From an uncultured Lachnospiraceae bacterium (GTDB taxonomy: Bacteria; Bacillota; Clostridia; Lachnospirales; Lachnospiraceae), in contig CAMNSD010000019.1 of the NCBI GenBank assembly GCA_946554445.1, forward strand, positions 17,533 through 81,532: a stretch of 64,000 nt of DNA, given 5' to 3'. Under the pieces are notes generated by a model that was given only the letters and a program-made list of their open reading frames with translations, had not been told where the DNA came from and did not search any database. A program made the position numbers and the translations under genes. Positions 36,849 to 45,775 of this stretch are shown here, piece by piece. The first letter of the stretch is position 1, and every line of letters starts with the position of its first letter.

Positions 36849-38855
36849 CTAGAAAAACAGACCTGCCACGTGATAACAGATAAAGGCCGCAAGCCACGCC
36901 ACCATACACTGCATACACACAATCCCGATGGTCTTCCACACGGATCCCATTTCTCTCTTAATGGTAGCCACCGCCGCCACACAGGGCGTATAGAGTAACG
37001 TAAAGACTAAGAAACTCATGGCGGAAAGAGGTGTAAAGACACTGCTCAGTGTCACTTCCAGATTGGTCATGGAAGAACCTGTCAGGACGCCCAGTGTACT
37101 GACTACCGCCTCCTTGGCAGTAAAACCGCTGATCAGTGCCGTAGCCGCCCGCCAATCGTTAAATCCAAGAGGCGCAAACAGTGGCGCAATCAACTTACCG
37201 ACCATGGCAAGCAGACTTTCCCCCGAATCTGTCACCACATTGAGCCTGCTGTCAAAGGTCTGTAAAAACCAGATAATCAGTGTAGCAATAAAGATAATCG
37301 TAAACGCCCGCTGCACAAAATCCTTCGCCTTATCCCACATCAAAAGCAGTACACTCTTGACGGAAGGGAAACGATAATTGGGCAATTCCATCATAAACGG
37401 CATGGGTTTGCCGTGAAATACAGTCCTTTTGAGGATTAGTGCACACACAAGCCCCACCAGGATACCCAGCACATACAAACTCATCATCACAAGCGCCGCA
37501 TGTTCCTTGAAAAAGGCCGCCGCAAACAGCGCATAAATCGGAATCTTGGCCGAACAGCTGATAAAAGGAATCAACAATATGGTCATTTTTTTGTCCCGCT
37601 CGGAAGACAGCGTCCTCGTGGACATCACCGCTGGCACACTGCAGCCAAAGCCGATGAGCATGGAGACAAAACTTTTACCCGACAAGCCAATCTTTCGAAG
37701 CGGCCTGTCCATCACAAAGGCAATCCGCGCCATATAACCGGAATCTTCCAGAATGGATAAAAAGAAAAACAATACCACAATGATGGGCAGAAAACTCAAC
37801 ACGCTGCCCACACCCGTAAAGATACCGTCAATCACCAGACTCTCCACCACCGGATTGATTCCATAATTAACAAGCGCCTGCTCCACCATGCCAGAGAGCA
37901 CGTCAATGCCCATACTCATCAGGTCACTTAGAGCCTGCCCAATCACCCCGAAGGTCATGAAGAACACCACCACCATAATCAGCACAAACACCGGTATGGC
38001 CAGGTATTTGTGGGTGAGGATACTGTCAATCTTCAGACTTCTGATATGTTCTTTACTCTCCTTACACTTAATGACCGCCTGCGTACAGACACGCTCTATA
38101 AACTCATACCGCATATCCGCCAGGGCCGCATTTCGGTCCATCTGGCTGTCCTGCTCCATCTCCACGATACTGTGTTCCATCAAATCCAACTCATTGTCAG
38201 ACAAATCCAAACGGTTGATGATGTCCTGGTCTCCTTCCACAATCTTGGTGGCGGCAAACCGGGGCGACATCCCAATCCGTTCCGCATGGTCTTCCACCTG
38301 ATGGCTGACCGCATGGATACAACGGTGTACAGGACCTTTCTCACAAAAATCCGTCACTTTGGGATAGATACGCCTAGACGACACCTCTCTGATGGCATTG
38401 ATCAGATCCTCCACGCCCTCATTCTTTACCGCACTGATGGCAACCACCGGAATCCCCAGCGCCTCCTCCATCTTTGCAATATCAATGGTGCCGCCGTTGC
38501 CACGCACCTCATCCATCATATTAAGGGCCAGCACCATAGGAATATGCAGTTCCAGAAGCTGCAAGGTAAGATACAGATTTCGTTCAATATTGGTAGCATC
38601 CACGATGTTAATGATGCCGTCCGGTTTCTCCTGTAAAATAAAACTGCGGGTGACAATCTCCTCATTGGTGTAAGGTCTGATGGAGTAAATCCCGGGAAGA
38701 TCTACTACTGCATTCCCTTTTTCTCCCCGTATCTCTCCCATCTTGGAATCCACCGTCACTCCTGGGAAATTTCCCACATGCTGATTGGAGCCAGTAAGCT
38801 GATTAAATAATGTGGTCTTGCCACAGTTCTGATTTCCTGCCAGTGCATATATCAT
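36849..38855 (-). CDS. feoB: Ferrous iron transporter FeoB
   Basis: Imports Fe2+ across the cell membrane. The 668 residues start with a G-protein domain: G1 GNQNCGKTT (8-16), G3 DLPG, G4 NMMDE; a helical regulator region follows. The membrane part has two repeats with Gate motifs (GFGCSVPAVMSTRTL and FTLLYTPCVAAVATI), where the Cys residues are typical. The protein is a little shorter than E. coli FeoB because it has a reduced C-terminus. feoA lies 20 bases upstream on the same strand, so the pair forms one unit; no FeoC is seen. Confidence 0.97.
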   Translation of the reverse strand: MIYALAGNQNCGKTTLFNQLTGSNQHVGNFPGVTVDSKMGEIRGEKGNAVVDLPGIYSIRPYTNEEIVTRSFILQEKPDGIINIVDATNIERNLYLTLQLLELHIPMVLALNMMDEVRGNGGTIDIAKMEEALGIPVVAISAVKNEGVEDLINAIREVSSRRIYPKVTDFCEKGPVHRCIHAVSHQVEDHAERIGMSPRFAATKIVEGDQDIINRLDLSDNELDLMEHSIVEMEQDSQMDRNAALADMRYEFIERVCTQAVIKCKESKEHIRSLKIDSILTHKYLAIPVFVLIMVVVFFMTFGVIGQALSDLMSMGIDVLSGMVEQALVNYGINPVVESLVIDGIFTGVGSVLSFLPIIVVLFFFLSILEDSGYMARIAFVMDRPLRKIGLSGKSFVSMLIGFGCSVPAVMSTRTLSSERDKKMTILLIPFISCSAKIPIYALFAAAFFKEHAALVMMSLYVLGILVGLVCALILKRTVFHGKPMPFMMELPNYRFPSVKSVLLLMWDKAKDFVQRAFTIIFIATLIIWFLQTFDSRLNVVTDSGESLLAMVGKLIAPLFAPLGFNDWRAATALISGFTAKEAVVSTLGVLTGSSMTNLEVTLSSVFTPLSAMSFLVFTLLYTPCVAAVATIKREMGSVWKTIGIVCMQCMVAWLAAFICYHVAGLFF

Positions 38856-38875
38856 GGCTGTTAATCCTTCTTCCG

Positions 38876-39103
38876 TTAATTTATTTCCGCTACTTCAATC
38901 TTTCCTGCATCCTCTTTCCGTATGGTCAATTCATACCCCCGCAGATGAATCTCTATCGGATCGCCCATAGGCGCCACCTTCTGCACCCTGACTATCGTTC
39001 TGGGAATCAATCCCATGTCCAAAAGGCGGCAGCGCAATTCTCCCTCACCGCCTACTTTGATAATCTTAACCTCTTTGCCAATTGCTATCTGATCTAATGT
39101 CAT
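38876..39103 (-). CDS. feoA: Ferrous iron transport protein FeoA
   Basis: A 75-residue SH3-like partner of FeoB. It begins MTLDQIAIGKEVKIIKVGG and contains ELRCRLLDMGLIPRTIV, the family hallmark, and GDPIEIHLRGYELTIRKEDA. The ATG at 39103 fits the family N-terminus and has GGGGAAAG upstream with long spacing; an in-frame TTG farther up would extend it by 13 residues without a ribosome site. It is encoded directly before feoB. Confidence 0.95.
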   Translation of the reverse strand: MTLDQIAIGKEVKIIKVGGEGELRCRLLDMGLIPRTIVRVQKVAPMGDPIEIHLRGYELTIRKEDAGKIEVAEIN

Positions 39104-39138
39104 ACTCTTACTTTCCCCGTTATCTATCTGTTTCCATT

Positions 39139-40050
39139 TCAACCTGCATACACATGCTTAAAAGCATTATAAGTCCGCCTCATCCCTTCTTCGAACTCGG
39201 TATATACCAGGCCAAGTTCTGCCTTACTCTTTTGATTATCGCACAGTTCCGTCTCCGCCTTTACCGCCGGAAATGGCACCGGAACTCCCTGGGCTGCCGC
39301 CTCCGCCAATGACAAGGGCACCTGTGTAAGATTTTCCGTCACTTCCGGATCTGCCACTGCCTGCAGCATCTGAAAGAAACTGTCGTAAGTCAGCGTCTGA
39401 TCCTGACAAAGATTATACGCCTGGCCATAAGCTTTTTCATTCCCCAGACATTTCAGAACCGCCTGGGCAGCATCTTTCACATAGACAAACTGAAAAGCGC
39501 CGTCTGCATCCGTAAAATGCGGCAGAGCATGATTGTGCAGCATCATCTGAATATAGACCGACTCCCTGGGCGCATAATTATAGGGCCCATAGAGAATGGC
39601 CGGCCGCAGCACTGTATAAGGAATCTCCCTTTCTCCACAGACTTCCCGAAGTTCCGCTTCCAGGGCAGTCTTGCCTGCAATATAGCCGCCTGCTTCTCCC
39701 GGCAGCATTCTGTGTTCCAGCGGAGCATCCTCCGCCTTGATCACACCGGTTCCTCTCTCATAAACATCCACCGTACTGATCAGAATATACTGTCCGATCC
39801 TGCCAGGCAGACGTGCGATCATACTCCGCACATCTCCTGCCTCGTAGGCACAGAAATCTACCACCGCATCATAATCGCCGGCAGAGACCGTCACTGTCCC
39901 GTCATGTCTGTCGCCGGTAATCTGTTTCACCCCGAAATCCGCCATAGAATACGTGCCGCGGTTCCATACGGTAATCTCATGTTCCTTGGCCGCCTCCATA
40001 ACAAACACTCTTCCATAAAAATAACTGCCGCCTATCACCAATACATTCAT
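39139..40050 (-). CDS. NAD-dependent epimerase/dehydratase
   Basis: A 303-residue cytoplasmic short-chain-type enzyme that acts on a nucleotide sugar or related compound; the substrate cannot be read from sequence. A Rossmann loop VIGGSYFYGR is at the N-terminus (a variant of GxxGxxG). STVDVYERG and YIAGKTALE (Tyr-x3-Lys) form the catalytic pair. LRPAILYGPYNYAPRES is the typical binding segment. The ATG at 40050 has GAGGG upstream; a longer frame to 40137 reads through a copy of repeat family 2 and starts without a ribosome site. It is followed by feoA after 36 bases. Confidence 0.88.
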   Translation of the reverse strand: MNVLVIGGSYFYGRVFVMEAAKEHEITVWNRGTYSMADFGVKQITGDRHDGTVTVSAGDYDAVVDFCAYEAGDVRSMIARLPGRIGQYILISTVDVYERGTGVIKAEDAPLEHRMLPGEAGGYIAGKTALEAELREVCGEREIPYTVLRPAILYGPYNYAPRESVYIQMMLHNHALPHFTDADGAFQFVYVKDAAQAVLKCLGNEKAYGQAYNLCQDQTLTYDSFFQMLQAVADPEVTENLTQVPLSLAEAAAQGVPVPFPAVKAETELCDNQKSKAELGLVYTEFEEGMRRTYNAFKHVYAG

Positions 40051-40061
40051 CTTTTCCCTCA

Positions 40062-40122
40062 ATGCCGGAGCTCTTTTTGCGAAGACACGCGCTGAGAATT
40101 TCAAATTCTCAGCTGCGATTCC
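40062..40122. repeat. Family 2 hairpin element, copy F1
   Basis: Runs from ATGCCGGAGCTC to GCGATTCC and shares about 60 bases with the copy at 61371, differing by one T insertion and few changes. Its central stem GCTGAGAATT/AATTCTCAGC (40091-40100 and 40104-40113) has a TCA loop. On the minus strand it ends GAGCTCCGGCAT directly before the ribosome site GAGGG of the epimerase gene. The bases TTCCCTCAATG occur on both sides (40054-40064 and 40119-40129), which could be a target duplication. Confidence 0.75.
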
Positions 40123-40203
40123 CTCAATGTCATTCATTCCAATTTGACCACAACTACATTATCCACCATCTTTATATATCCCTTCTGCGGATATTTCTAC
40201 GAT

Positions 40204-41037
40204 TTATAGAAAGGGATTAAAAAACCGGCTGCCATCCCAAAAGGTCACCACCAAATCCACCACCAGAATGATCAGCACAAATCCGATCACAAGCCAGTCG
40301 TTTCTCTGCAGTCTGCGCTGTACATACCAGGTGCGCTTCTTTTCCTTCCCAAATCCCCGCAGTTCCATGGCATTGCTGACGGTCTCAATCCGATTTAAAC
40401 TGGACATCACCAAGGGCAGAAGAATCGCCACAGAATTTTTCAATCTGGTAAAAAACTTATCTTTACTGGAAAGATCGATTCCCCTGGCCTGTTGGGCCTG
40501 GCTGATGTTCTGGTATTCTCTCTGTACATCCGGTATGTATCGAAGGGCCAGACTCACCGCATATCCCGCCCGGTAACTCACCCCGATTCTTGCCAGGGAA
40601 GCCGCAAACTCACTGGGATCCGTACAGGCAATAAAGAGGAGCGCCACCGGCACCACGCAGATCACCTTCATGGTCATATTCAGATGATAGAATAACTGCT
40701 GTGCCGTAATCGTATAAGGTCCTGCAATCGTCAAAAGAACATGCCTGCTCTCATAAATCTCCACCCCATACTCCGGCGCAAAGAGATACACAAACAGGTT
40801 GTTAAGCACCAAAAAAACTGCGGCTAATCCCAATACCACACTGATATCCCGTATCCTGATCTTACTGACCTTGAAAATCAGCACACTGATCAATAGCATG
40901 CCTATCAAAATTCTCGTATCATAAGTGACCATGGACGCCACGCTCCAGGTGATAAAGAAAATCAGCTTAGTGGTCCCCGTCAGTTCATGTACCAGACTCT
41001 TGCGTTTAATATAACTTAAAATAGCAGCCTTCGCCAT
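40204..41037 (-). CDS. ecfT: ECF transporter transmembrane subunit EcfT
   Basis: A 277-residue membrane protein that links the ATPases and the substrate-binding S subunit of an energy-coupling factor importer. Hydrophobic segments are followed by the two coupling helices, marked by QARGIDL and ELRGFG (the Ala/Leu-Arg-Gly motifs that insert in the ATPases). The ATG has GGAGGATAAG upstream. It is the last of three ECF genes: S (42912), A (41090), T. Confidence 0.93.
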   Translation of the reverse strand: MAKAAILSYIKRKSLVHELTGTTKLIFFITWSVASMVTYDTRILIGMLLISVLIFKVSKIRIRDISVVLGLAAVFLVLNNLFVYLFAPEYGVEIYESRHVLLTIAGPYTITAQQLFYHLNMTMKVICVVPVALLFIACTDPSEFAASLARIGVSYRAGYAVSLALRYIPDVQREYQNISQAQQARGIDLSSKDKFFTRLKNSVAILLPLVMSSLNRIETVSNAMELRGFGKEKKRTWYVQRRLQRNDWLVIGFVLIILVVDLVVTFWDGSRFFNPFL

Positions 41038-41089
41038 CTTATCCTCCGCCTTTTCCTTTTATCCTGCCACAAATCTTGTGTATATTCTT

Positions 41090-42808
41090 CTATTTTCCCG
41101 AACGTTCCCTCTCATTTTCATATCTGATGAAACGCTCCGTAAAACGCTGCGGATCTTCTATCCCGCATTTCAGGCTGAGCGTATACAGACTCGTCTCTTT
41201 CAGATTGGCCTTCTTTACCAATTCCGGATCATTGAGCACATGCGCCGCCGTGGTATCCGCCAGCAGTTCTCCCTCGCTGAATACAATGGCCCTTGGCGTA
41301 TACTCCAGCATCAAATGCATATCATGGGTAATCATCACAATGGTAAAGCCCTGCGCATTTAATTCCTTTAAGAACTCCATAATCTCCGTATAATGATGAT
41401 AATCCTGCCCCGCCGTGGGTTCGTCCAGAATAATCATCTGTGGACGCTGCACCAAAATACCTGCGATTGTCACCCGCTTCTTCTGTCCGAAAGAAAGAGC
41501 CGACACAGGCCACTTACGGAAAGGATATAACCCGCAGATTTTCAGTGTCTCCTCCACCCGTTCTTTTCTCTCTTGTGCCGTCATATTACTGGAAAGAAGC
41601 GCCATTTCTACCTCATCCCAGATCATGGGTTTAGAAATCATCTGGTTAGGATTCTGCATCACATAACCAATCCGCTGCGCCCGTTCCTTGATCGTATCAC
41701 CGGAAATATCTCTTCCCGCCAAATAAATACTGCCGGAAGTAGGTTTCTCAAACCCACAGATCAACTTGGCCAGTGTGCTTTTCCCGGCGCCGTTACGCCC
41801 CACAATGCTGACCATCTCGCCCTCATTGATCGTAAAGCTGACCTCCCGCAGGTTCATGACCTCCGGTGTATATCCAAAACTTAAATGCTCCACTTTCAGA
41901 AGTTCAGTCTGTTCTTTCTTATCTTCCCACTCTTTCGCCGCGCCATGATACCAGTCCTGCACCATCCCTATCTGTTTATCAGAGAGTATCAGACTGTCCA
42001 CATGCTGCGGTTCCAATTCTTCTGTAATAGGAATCCCTGCATACCGCAGAGCTGTCAGATATAAGGGTTCTCTGATGCCGTGCTCCAAAAGGGCGTTCCC
42101 GGCCAGAAATGCCTTCGTGGGCATGTCTACCACAATCTTCCCCTCATCCATCAATACGATCCGGTCCACCTTCCTCCACAGTACATCTTCGAGACGGTGC
42201 TCTATGATGATCACAGCCGCCCCGGTGCGCTCCTGCACCATGTCGATCAACTCTATGGTCTTCCTGCCTGCCGCCGGATCTAAGTTGGCCAACGGTTCAT
42301 CAAACAAAAGCACCTTTACTTCGTCCACCATGACACCTGCCAGACTAACCCGCTGCTTCTGCCCGCCGGAAAGTTCATGAGGCGCATACTGTAAATGGTG
42401 GTCGATATCCACCAGCTTGGCCACCTCGTCCACGATTCTTTTCATTTCATCCTGAACGACACAACTATTCTCCAACGCAAAAGCGATATCCTCCCCCACT
42501 GTCAGGCCAATGAATTGACCATCTGTATCCTGCAGCACCGTACCCACCGTATGACTCAGTTCAAAGATACTGCTTTTCTCAGGTTCTATGCCTCCCACAG
42601 TGAGTTTTCCCGTGCTCTTTCCCGGATAAGCAAACGGAATCAAGCCGTTGATACAACTCCCGATCGTACTTTTACCGCTTCCAGAAGCGCCGGCAATCAA
42701 CACCTTTTCTCCGGGATAGATATCCAGATTGATATGATGCAGGGTAGGCTCGGCCTGCGCCGTATATTGAAATCCATAATCTTGAAAAGAAATGATGGGT
42801 TCCGTCAT
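41090..42808 (-). CDS. ecfA: ECF transporter ATPase, fused A1-A2
   Basis: A 572-residue protein with two ABC ATPase domains in one chain, in place of the usual EcfA1/EcfA2 pair. The first: Walker A GASGSGKST (40-48), signature LSGGQKQRVSLAG and Walker B VLLFDEPLANLD. The second: GRNGAGKST, the altered signature LSFGQKKRV (Gly-Gly changed to Phe-Gly) and MIILDEPTAGQD. Fusions like this occur in the YkoD-type systems. The ATG has AAAGGAG upstream. It follows the S component gene after an internal terminator hairpin. Confidence 0.93.
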   Translation of the reverse strand: MTEPIISFQDYGFQYTAQAEPTLHHINLDIYPGEKVLIAGASGSGKSTIGSCINGLIPFAYPGKSTGKLTVGGIEPEKSSIFELSHTVGTVLQDTDGQFIGLTVGEDIAFALENSCVVQDEMKRIVDEVAKLVDIDHHLQYAPHELSGGQKQRVSLAGVMVDEVKVLLFDEPLANLDPAAGRKTIELIDMVQERTGAAVIIIEHRLEDVLWRKVDRIVLMDEGKIVVDMPTKAFLAGNALLEHGIREPLYLTALRYAGIPITEELEPQHVDSLILSDKQIGMVQDWYHGAAKEWEDKKEQTELLKVEHLSFGYTPEVMNLREVSFTINEGEMVSIVGRNGAGKSTLAKLICGFEKPTSGSIYLAGRDISGDTIKERAQRIGYVMQNPNQMISKPMIWDEVEMALLSSNMTAQERKERVEETLKICGLYPFRKWPVSALSFGQKKRVTIAGILVQRPQMIILDEPTAGQDYHHYTEIMEFLKELNAQGFTIVMITHDMHLMLEYTPRAIVFSEGELLADTTAAHVLNDPELVKKANLKETSLYTLSLKCGIEDPQRFTERFIRYENERERSGK

Positions 42809-42848
42809 GATCGTTCTCCTTTAATCATCATCCAGGATTTTCCTATAA

Positions 42849-42901
42849 CATAAAAAAAGATAAGCAGATTCGGAAAGCCGCCCGCCACCCGAATCTGCTT
42901 A
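42849..42901 (-). terminator. Intrinsic terminator between ECF S and A genes
   Basis: TAAGCAGATTCGG (42861-42873) pairs perfectly with CCGAATCTGCTTA (42889-42901), 13 pairs, loop 15 bases. On the minus strand the stem is followed by TCTTTTTTTA. It sits 11 bases past the S gene stop and before the fused ATPase, with no promoter seen between. It should make the S component more abundant than the A and T subunits. Confidence 0.85.
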
Positions 42902-42911
42902 ATATTTCCAC

Positions 42912-43454
42912 TTAATCTTCCTTTGTCAAAGATCCCTTCTTCACCACGGTCTTGGCATAACCAAGCAGCAACAACGTACCTACCACACCAGTGGTAATGA
43001 TATTCGATACGGAAGCCATAAGTCCCTGTGCAAACAGTTTCTCAATAGGCTCTGCATAAATCAAAATATCCAAAACAGGCGCCACAAGTCCCCATGACAA
43101 AAGATGGGCAACTGCCTGTGCTACGTTGAAGAAAATGATTTCCTTCTTGCCAACGCCTTCTTCCACGTGCATCTTCATGGTTGCGAAACCAACCACAAGA
43201 CCAAAGAATGCGGAAGCGATAATCCAACTCCACCACGGACCATAACTTGTCGCATCAATCAGCGTATGACCGATAAATCCAATCAAAAGACCGGCGATCG
43301 GACCAAACAATGTGGCAAAAACAGCCGCCACTGAATACTGCAGACTGATGTTTGTATTGGGCACCGGTGAAGGAATCGCAACCTTACCTAACACAAAGAA
43401 CAATGCCGCACCGATGCCGATGGCAACAACGCTTTTTACTGATAACTTTTTCAT
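42912..43454 (-). CDS. ECF transporter S component, UPF0397-like
   Basis: A 180-residue membrane protein (six segments) that should bind the substrate for the ECF importer. The N-terminal LSVKSVVAIGIGAALFFVLG and the PSPVPNTNISLQYSVAAVFA, FGPIAGLLIGFIGHTLIDAT stretches match UPF0397, a family of ECF S components whose substrate is not firmly known. The start ATG at 43454 has GGAGG nine bases upstream. It is preceded by a consensus promoter and followed by a terminator, then ecfA and ecfT. Confidence 0.88.
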   Translation of the reverse strand: MKKLSVKSVVAIGIGAALFFVLGKVAIPSPVPNTNISLQYSVAAVFATLFGPIAGLLIGFIGHTLIDATSYGPWWSWIIASAFFGLVVGFATMKMHVEEGVGKKEIIFFNVAQAVAHLLSWGLVAPVLDILIYAEPIEKLFAQGLMASVSNIITTGVVGTLLLLGYAKTVVKKGSLTKED

Positions 43455-43502
43455 ATCATTTATCCTCCTCATATGTAATGATATAGTTTAAAATCCATTC
43501 CT

Positions 43503-43532
43503 ATTATAGCCTGTTAATTCTAATCATGTCAA
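43503..43532 (-). promoter_or_regulatory. Consensus promoter of the ECF operon
   Basis: On the minus strand: perfect TTGACA (43532-43527), 18 bases, perfect TATAAT (43508-43503), about 50 bases before the S gene start. A small stem, CGAGAT/ATCTCG (43534-43548), lies just upstream of the -35 box; no riboswitch fold is seen in the leader. Confidence 0.85.
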
Positions 43533-43610
43533 CCGAGATTGCATCTCGCAGCGCAAATCTACTGCCGTCACCGCGCCACAGATTACAAAGTCATGTAACA
43601 TAAAAATCTC

Positions 43611-44975
43611 TTAATTCTTAAAGCTATGAATCGGTGCCGGAATCCGCCCGCCTCTGTCCACAAAAGCCTCGCAGGAGAAAGGATTCACAGGCATAATCGG
43701 CGCATAACCGAACAGACCGCCGAACTCTACCTTCTCCCCCACGCCCTTACCGATGGCCGGAATGATACGCACCGCCGTGGTCTTTTGGTTTACCATGCCA
43801 ATGGCCATCTCATCCGCAATGATTCCAGCGATCGTGGTATTGGGGGTATCCCCCGGAATGGCGATCATATCAAGTCCCACAGAACACACACAGGTCATGG
43901 CTTCCAATTTTTCCAAAGTTAAGGCTCCTGCCGTCACTGCATCGATCATCCCCTGATCCTCGCTGACGGGAATAAATGCACCACTTAAGCCGCCCACATA
44001 AGAAGACGCCATAACACCGCCCTTTTTCACCTGATCGTTTAAAAGTGCAAGCGCCGCTGTAGTGCCGGGCGCACCGGCATACTCCAAGCCAATCTCGCAT
44101 AAAATATCCGCCACACTGTCTCCAATCGCCGGTGTGGGCGCTAAGGACAAATCTACGATACCAAAAGGAATCCCCAACATACGGGAAGCTTCCTGGGCTA
44201 CCAGCTGGCCCACTCTCGTCACCTTGAAAGCCGTCTTTTTGATGGTCTCGCAGAGTACCTCGAAATTCTCACCCCGCACCCTGGTGAGAGCCGTCTTAAC
44301 TACGCCCGGTCCGCTGACACCCACGTTGATCACCGCATCGGCTTCTGTCACTCCATGAAAGGCACCCGCCATAAAAGGATTATCATCCGGCGCATTACAG
44401 AATACCACCAGTTTCATGCAGTCAGCGCTGTCCTTATCCTGACTGATCACCGCCGTCTCTTTGATGATATCGCCCATCAACCGCACTGCATCCATATTGA
44501 TCCCCGTCTTGGTGGAACCAAGGTTCACGGAACTGCAGACTCTCTGTGTACTGTGCAAAGCCTCTGGAATAGAGCGGAGCAAAAGTTCATCCGCTTTCGT
44601 CATGCCCTTGGACACCAACGCCGAATAACCGCCGATCAGATTTACGCCTACCGCCTCCGCCGCCTTATCCATGGTCTGCGCCAATGTTACAAAATCCTCT
44701 TTGCTCCTGCAGGCCGCACCGCCCACAAGCGCCATGGGCGTAATCGAAATCCTCTTATTGACGATCGGTATGCCAAATTCTTTCTCAATGGCATCCCCCG
44801 TCTTGACAAGGTCTTTGGCCACAGTGGTGATCTTGTGGTAAACCTTCTCGTTCACTTTCGCAAGATCTGCATCAATACAGTCTAAAAGGCTGATCCCCAA
44901 CGTGATCGTCCGCACATCCAGATTTTCTTTGGCAATCATCTCGTTTGTCTCAGCCACCTCAAATAAATTTATCAT
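43611..44975 (-). CDS. UPF0210 (DUF711/PFL-like) protein
   Basis: A 454-residue cytoplasmic protein of the UPF0210 family, whose fold is related to pyruvate formate lyase-like proteins but whose role is unknown. It begins [20 protein letters not shown] and carries [19 protein letters not shown] and [13 protein letters not shown]. The ATG at 44975 has GGAGAG upstream; an earlier Met is poorly placed. It is 14 bases after an ACT-domain gene; the ACT/UPF0210 pair is widely conserved. Confidence 0.93.
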   Translation of the reverse strand: MINLFEVAETNEMIAKENLDVRTITLGISLLDCIDADLAKVNEKVYHKITTVAKDLVKTGDAIEKEFGIPIVNKRISITPMALVGGAACRSKEDFVTLAQTMDKAAEAVGVNLIGGYSALVSKGMTKADELLLRSIPEALHSTQRVCSSVNLGSTKTGINMDAVRLMGDIIKETAVISQDKDSADCMKLVVFCNAPDDNPFMAGAFHGVTEADAVINVGVSGPGVVKTALTRVRGENFEVLCETIKKTAFKVTRVGQLVAQEASRMLGIPFGIVDLSLAPTPAIGDSVADILCEIGLEYAGAPGTTAALALLNDQVKKGGVMASSYVGGLSGAFIPVSEDQGMIDAVTAGALTLEKLEAMTCVCSVGLDMIAIPGDTPNTTIAGIIADEMAIGMVNQKTTAVRIIPAIGKGVGEKVEFGGLFGYAPIMPVNPFSCEAFVDRGGRIPAPIHSFKN

Positions 44976-44989
44976 CTTACTCTCCATTC

Positions 44990-45262
44990 CTAAATCCGAT
45001 GCATCTGGTCAAAAATTTCTTCCTTCTGGCATTTGATAACAACTCCAATCTCTTCGCCCAGCTTTTCCAGTTCGTCCACGATCGCGCCAAAGTCCTTCTT
45101 CGTCAGATTCGTATCCACGATCATCATCATATTAAAGAATCCCTGTACGATGGTCTGGGAGATATCCAGAATATTGATCTGATTATCCGCCAAATACGTG
45201 CATACTCTGGCGATAATACCCACCGTATCTTTTCCTACAACTGTGATAATTGTCTTTTTCAT
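44990..45262 (-). CDS. ACT domain protein, UPF0237
   Basis: A 90-residue small-molecule-binding regulatory domain. It begins [20 protein letters not shown] and continues with [20 protein letters not shown], the typical ACT fold motif, and ends DQMHRI. The ATG has GAGGAG upstream at short spacing. Encoded directly before UPF0210, so it probably senses an amino acid for it; the ligand is not known. Confidence 0.93.
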   Translation of the reverse strand: MKKTIITVVGKDTVGIIARVCTYLADNQINILDISQTIVQGFFNMMMIVDTNLTKKDFGAIVDELEKLGEEIGVVIKCQKEEIFDQMHRI

Positions 45263-45333
45263 ATGCTCCTCTTTTCTGTCTATATCGATTATTTGGTTAC
45301 AAATTTCAATAGTACATAATGCACATAACAATT

Positions 45334-45744
45334 TTAAGGGATTGGCAGGCTCATCCAATCGAAAGTCTCAATGAGGTGAGCCATAAACTGCTCACCCGCC
45401 AAAAAAACCGGGTTCCTATAAACGGCATAAGGTTCCTTTAAAAGCAGTCCGATTCCCATCCCCATACCCAACAATGCGCAAACACAGTCAAAACAAAATT
45501 CCAACATATTGTTCCTTCTTTTGATACACAAAACAAGGCGAATCAAAAACGCTGCCACGATACCTGCCGGAATAGAACGAATCAAAAGAGGGCTCGCAAT
45601 CGCCCCTGCTTCGGTATACTCCATGTAAAAGTCTCCCCAGGCGCCCCCGCTCATCCAAAAATCTTCCATAACGATACCGCATTCAAAAAAAGCTAAGGAC
45701 AAAAAGGTGAATACTATTATAATGCCTTTCATATGCTTTTGCAT
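45334..45744 (-). CDS. Small membrane protein of unknown function
   Basis: A 136-residue protein with three or four hydrophobic stretches (FTFLSLAFFECGIV, IRSIPAGIVAAFLIRLVLC, CFDCVCALLGMGMGIGLLL). I recognise no family. Acidic loops between segments hold Trp/Tyr-rich patches (DFWMSGGAWGDFYMEY). The start used is ATG at 45744 with AGGGGG upstream. It lies between walJ (31 bases) and the ACT gene (71 bases) and is probably co-transcribed. Confidence 0.6.
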   Translation of the reverse strand: MQKHMKGIIIVFTFLSLAFFECGIVMEDFWMSGGAWGDFYMEYTEAGAIASPLLIRSIPAGIVAAFLIRLVLCIKRRNNMLEFCFDCVCALLGMGMGIGLLLKEPYAVYRNPVFLAGEQFMAHLIETFDWMSLPIP

Positions 45745-45775
45745 GCATACCCCCTTGTCTGTACGACTCACAGCA

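Noticed and set aside
40050..40137. N-terminal extension of the epimerase
   Set aside because: These codons read through repeat F1 and have no ribosome site; the ATG at 40050 begins at the Rossmann strand as expected.
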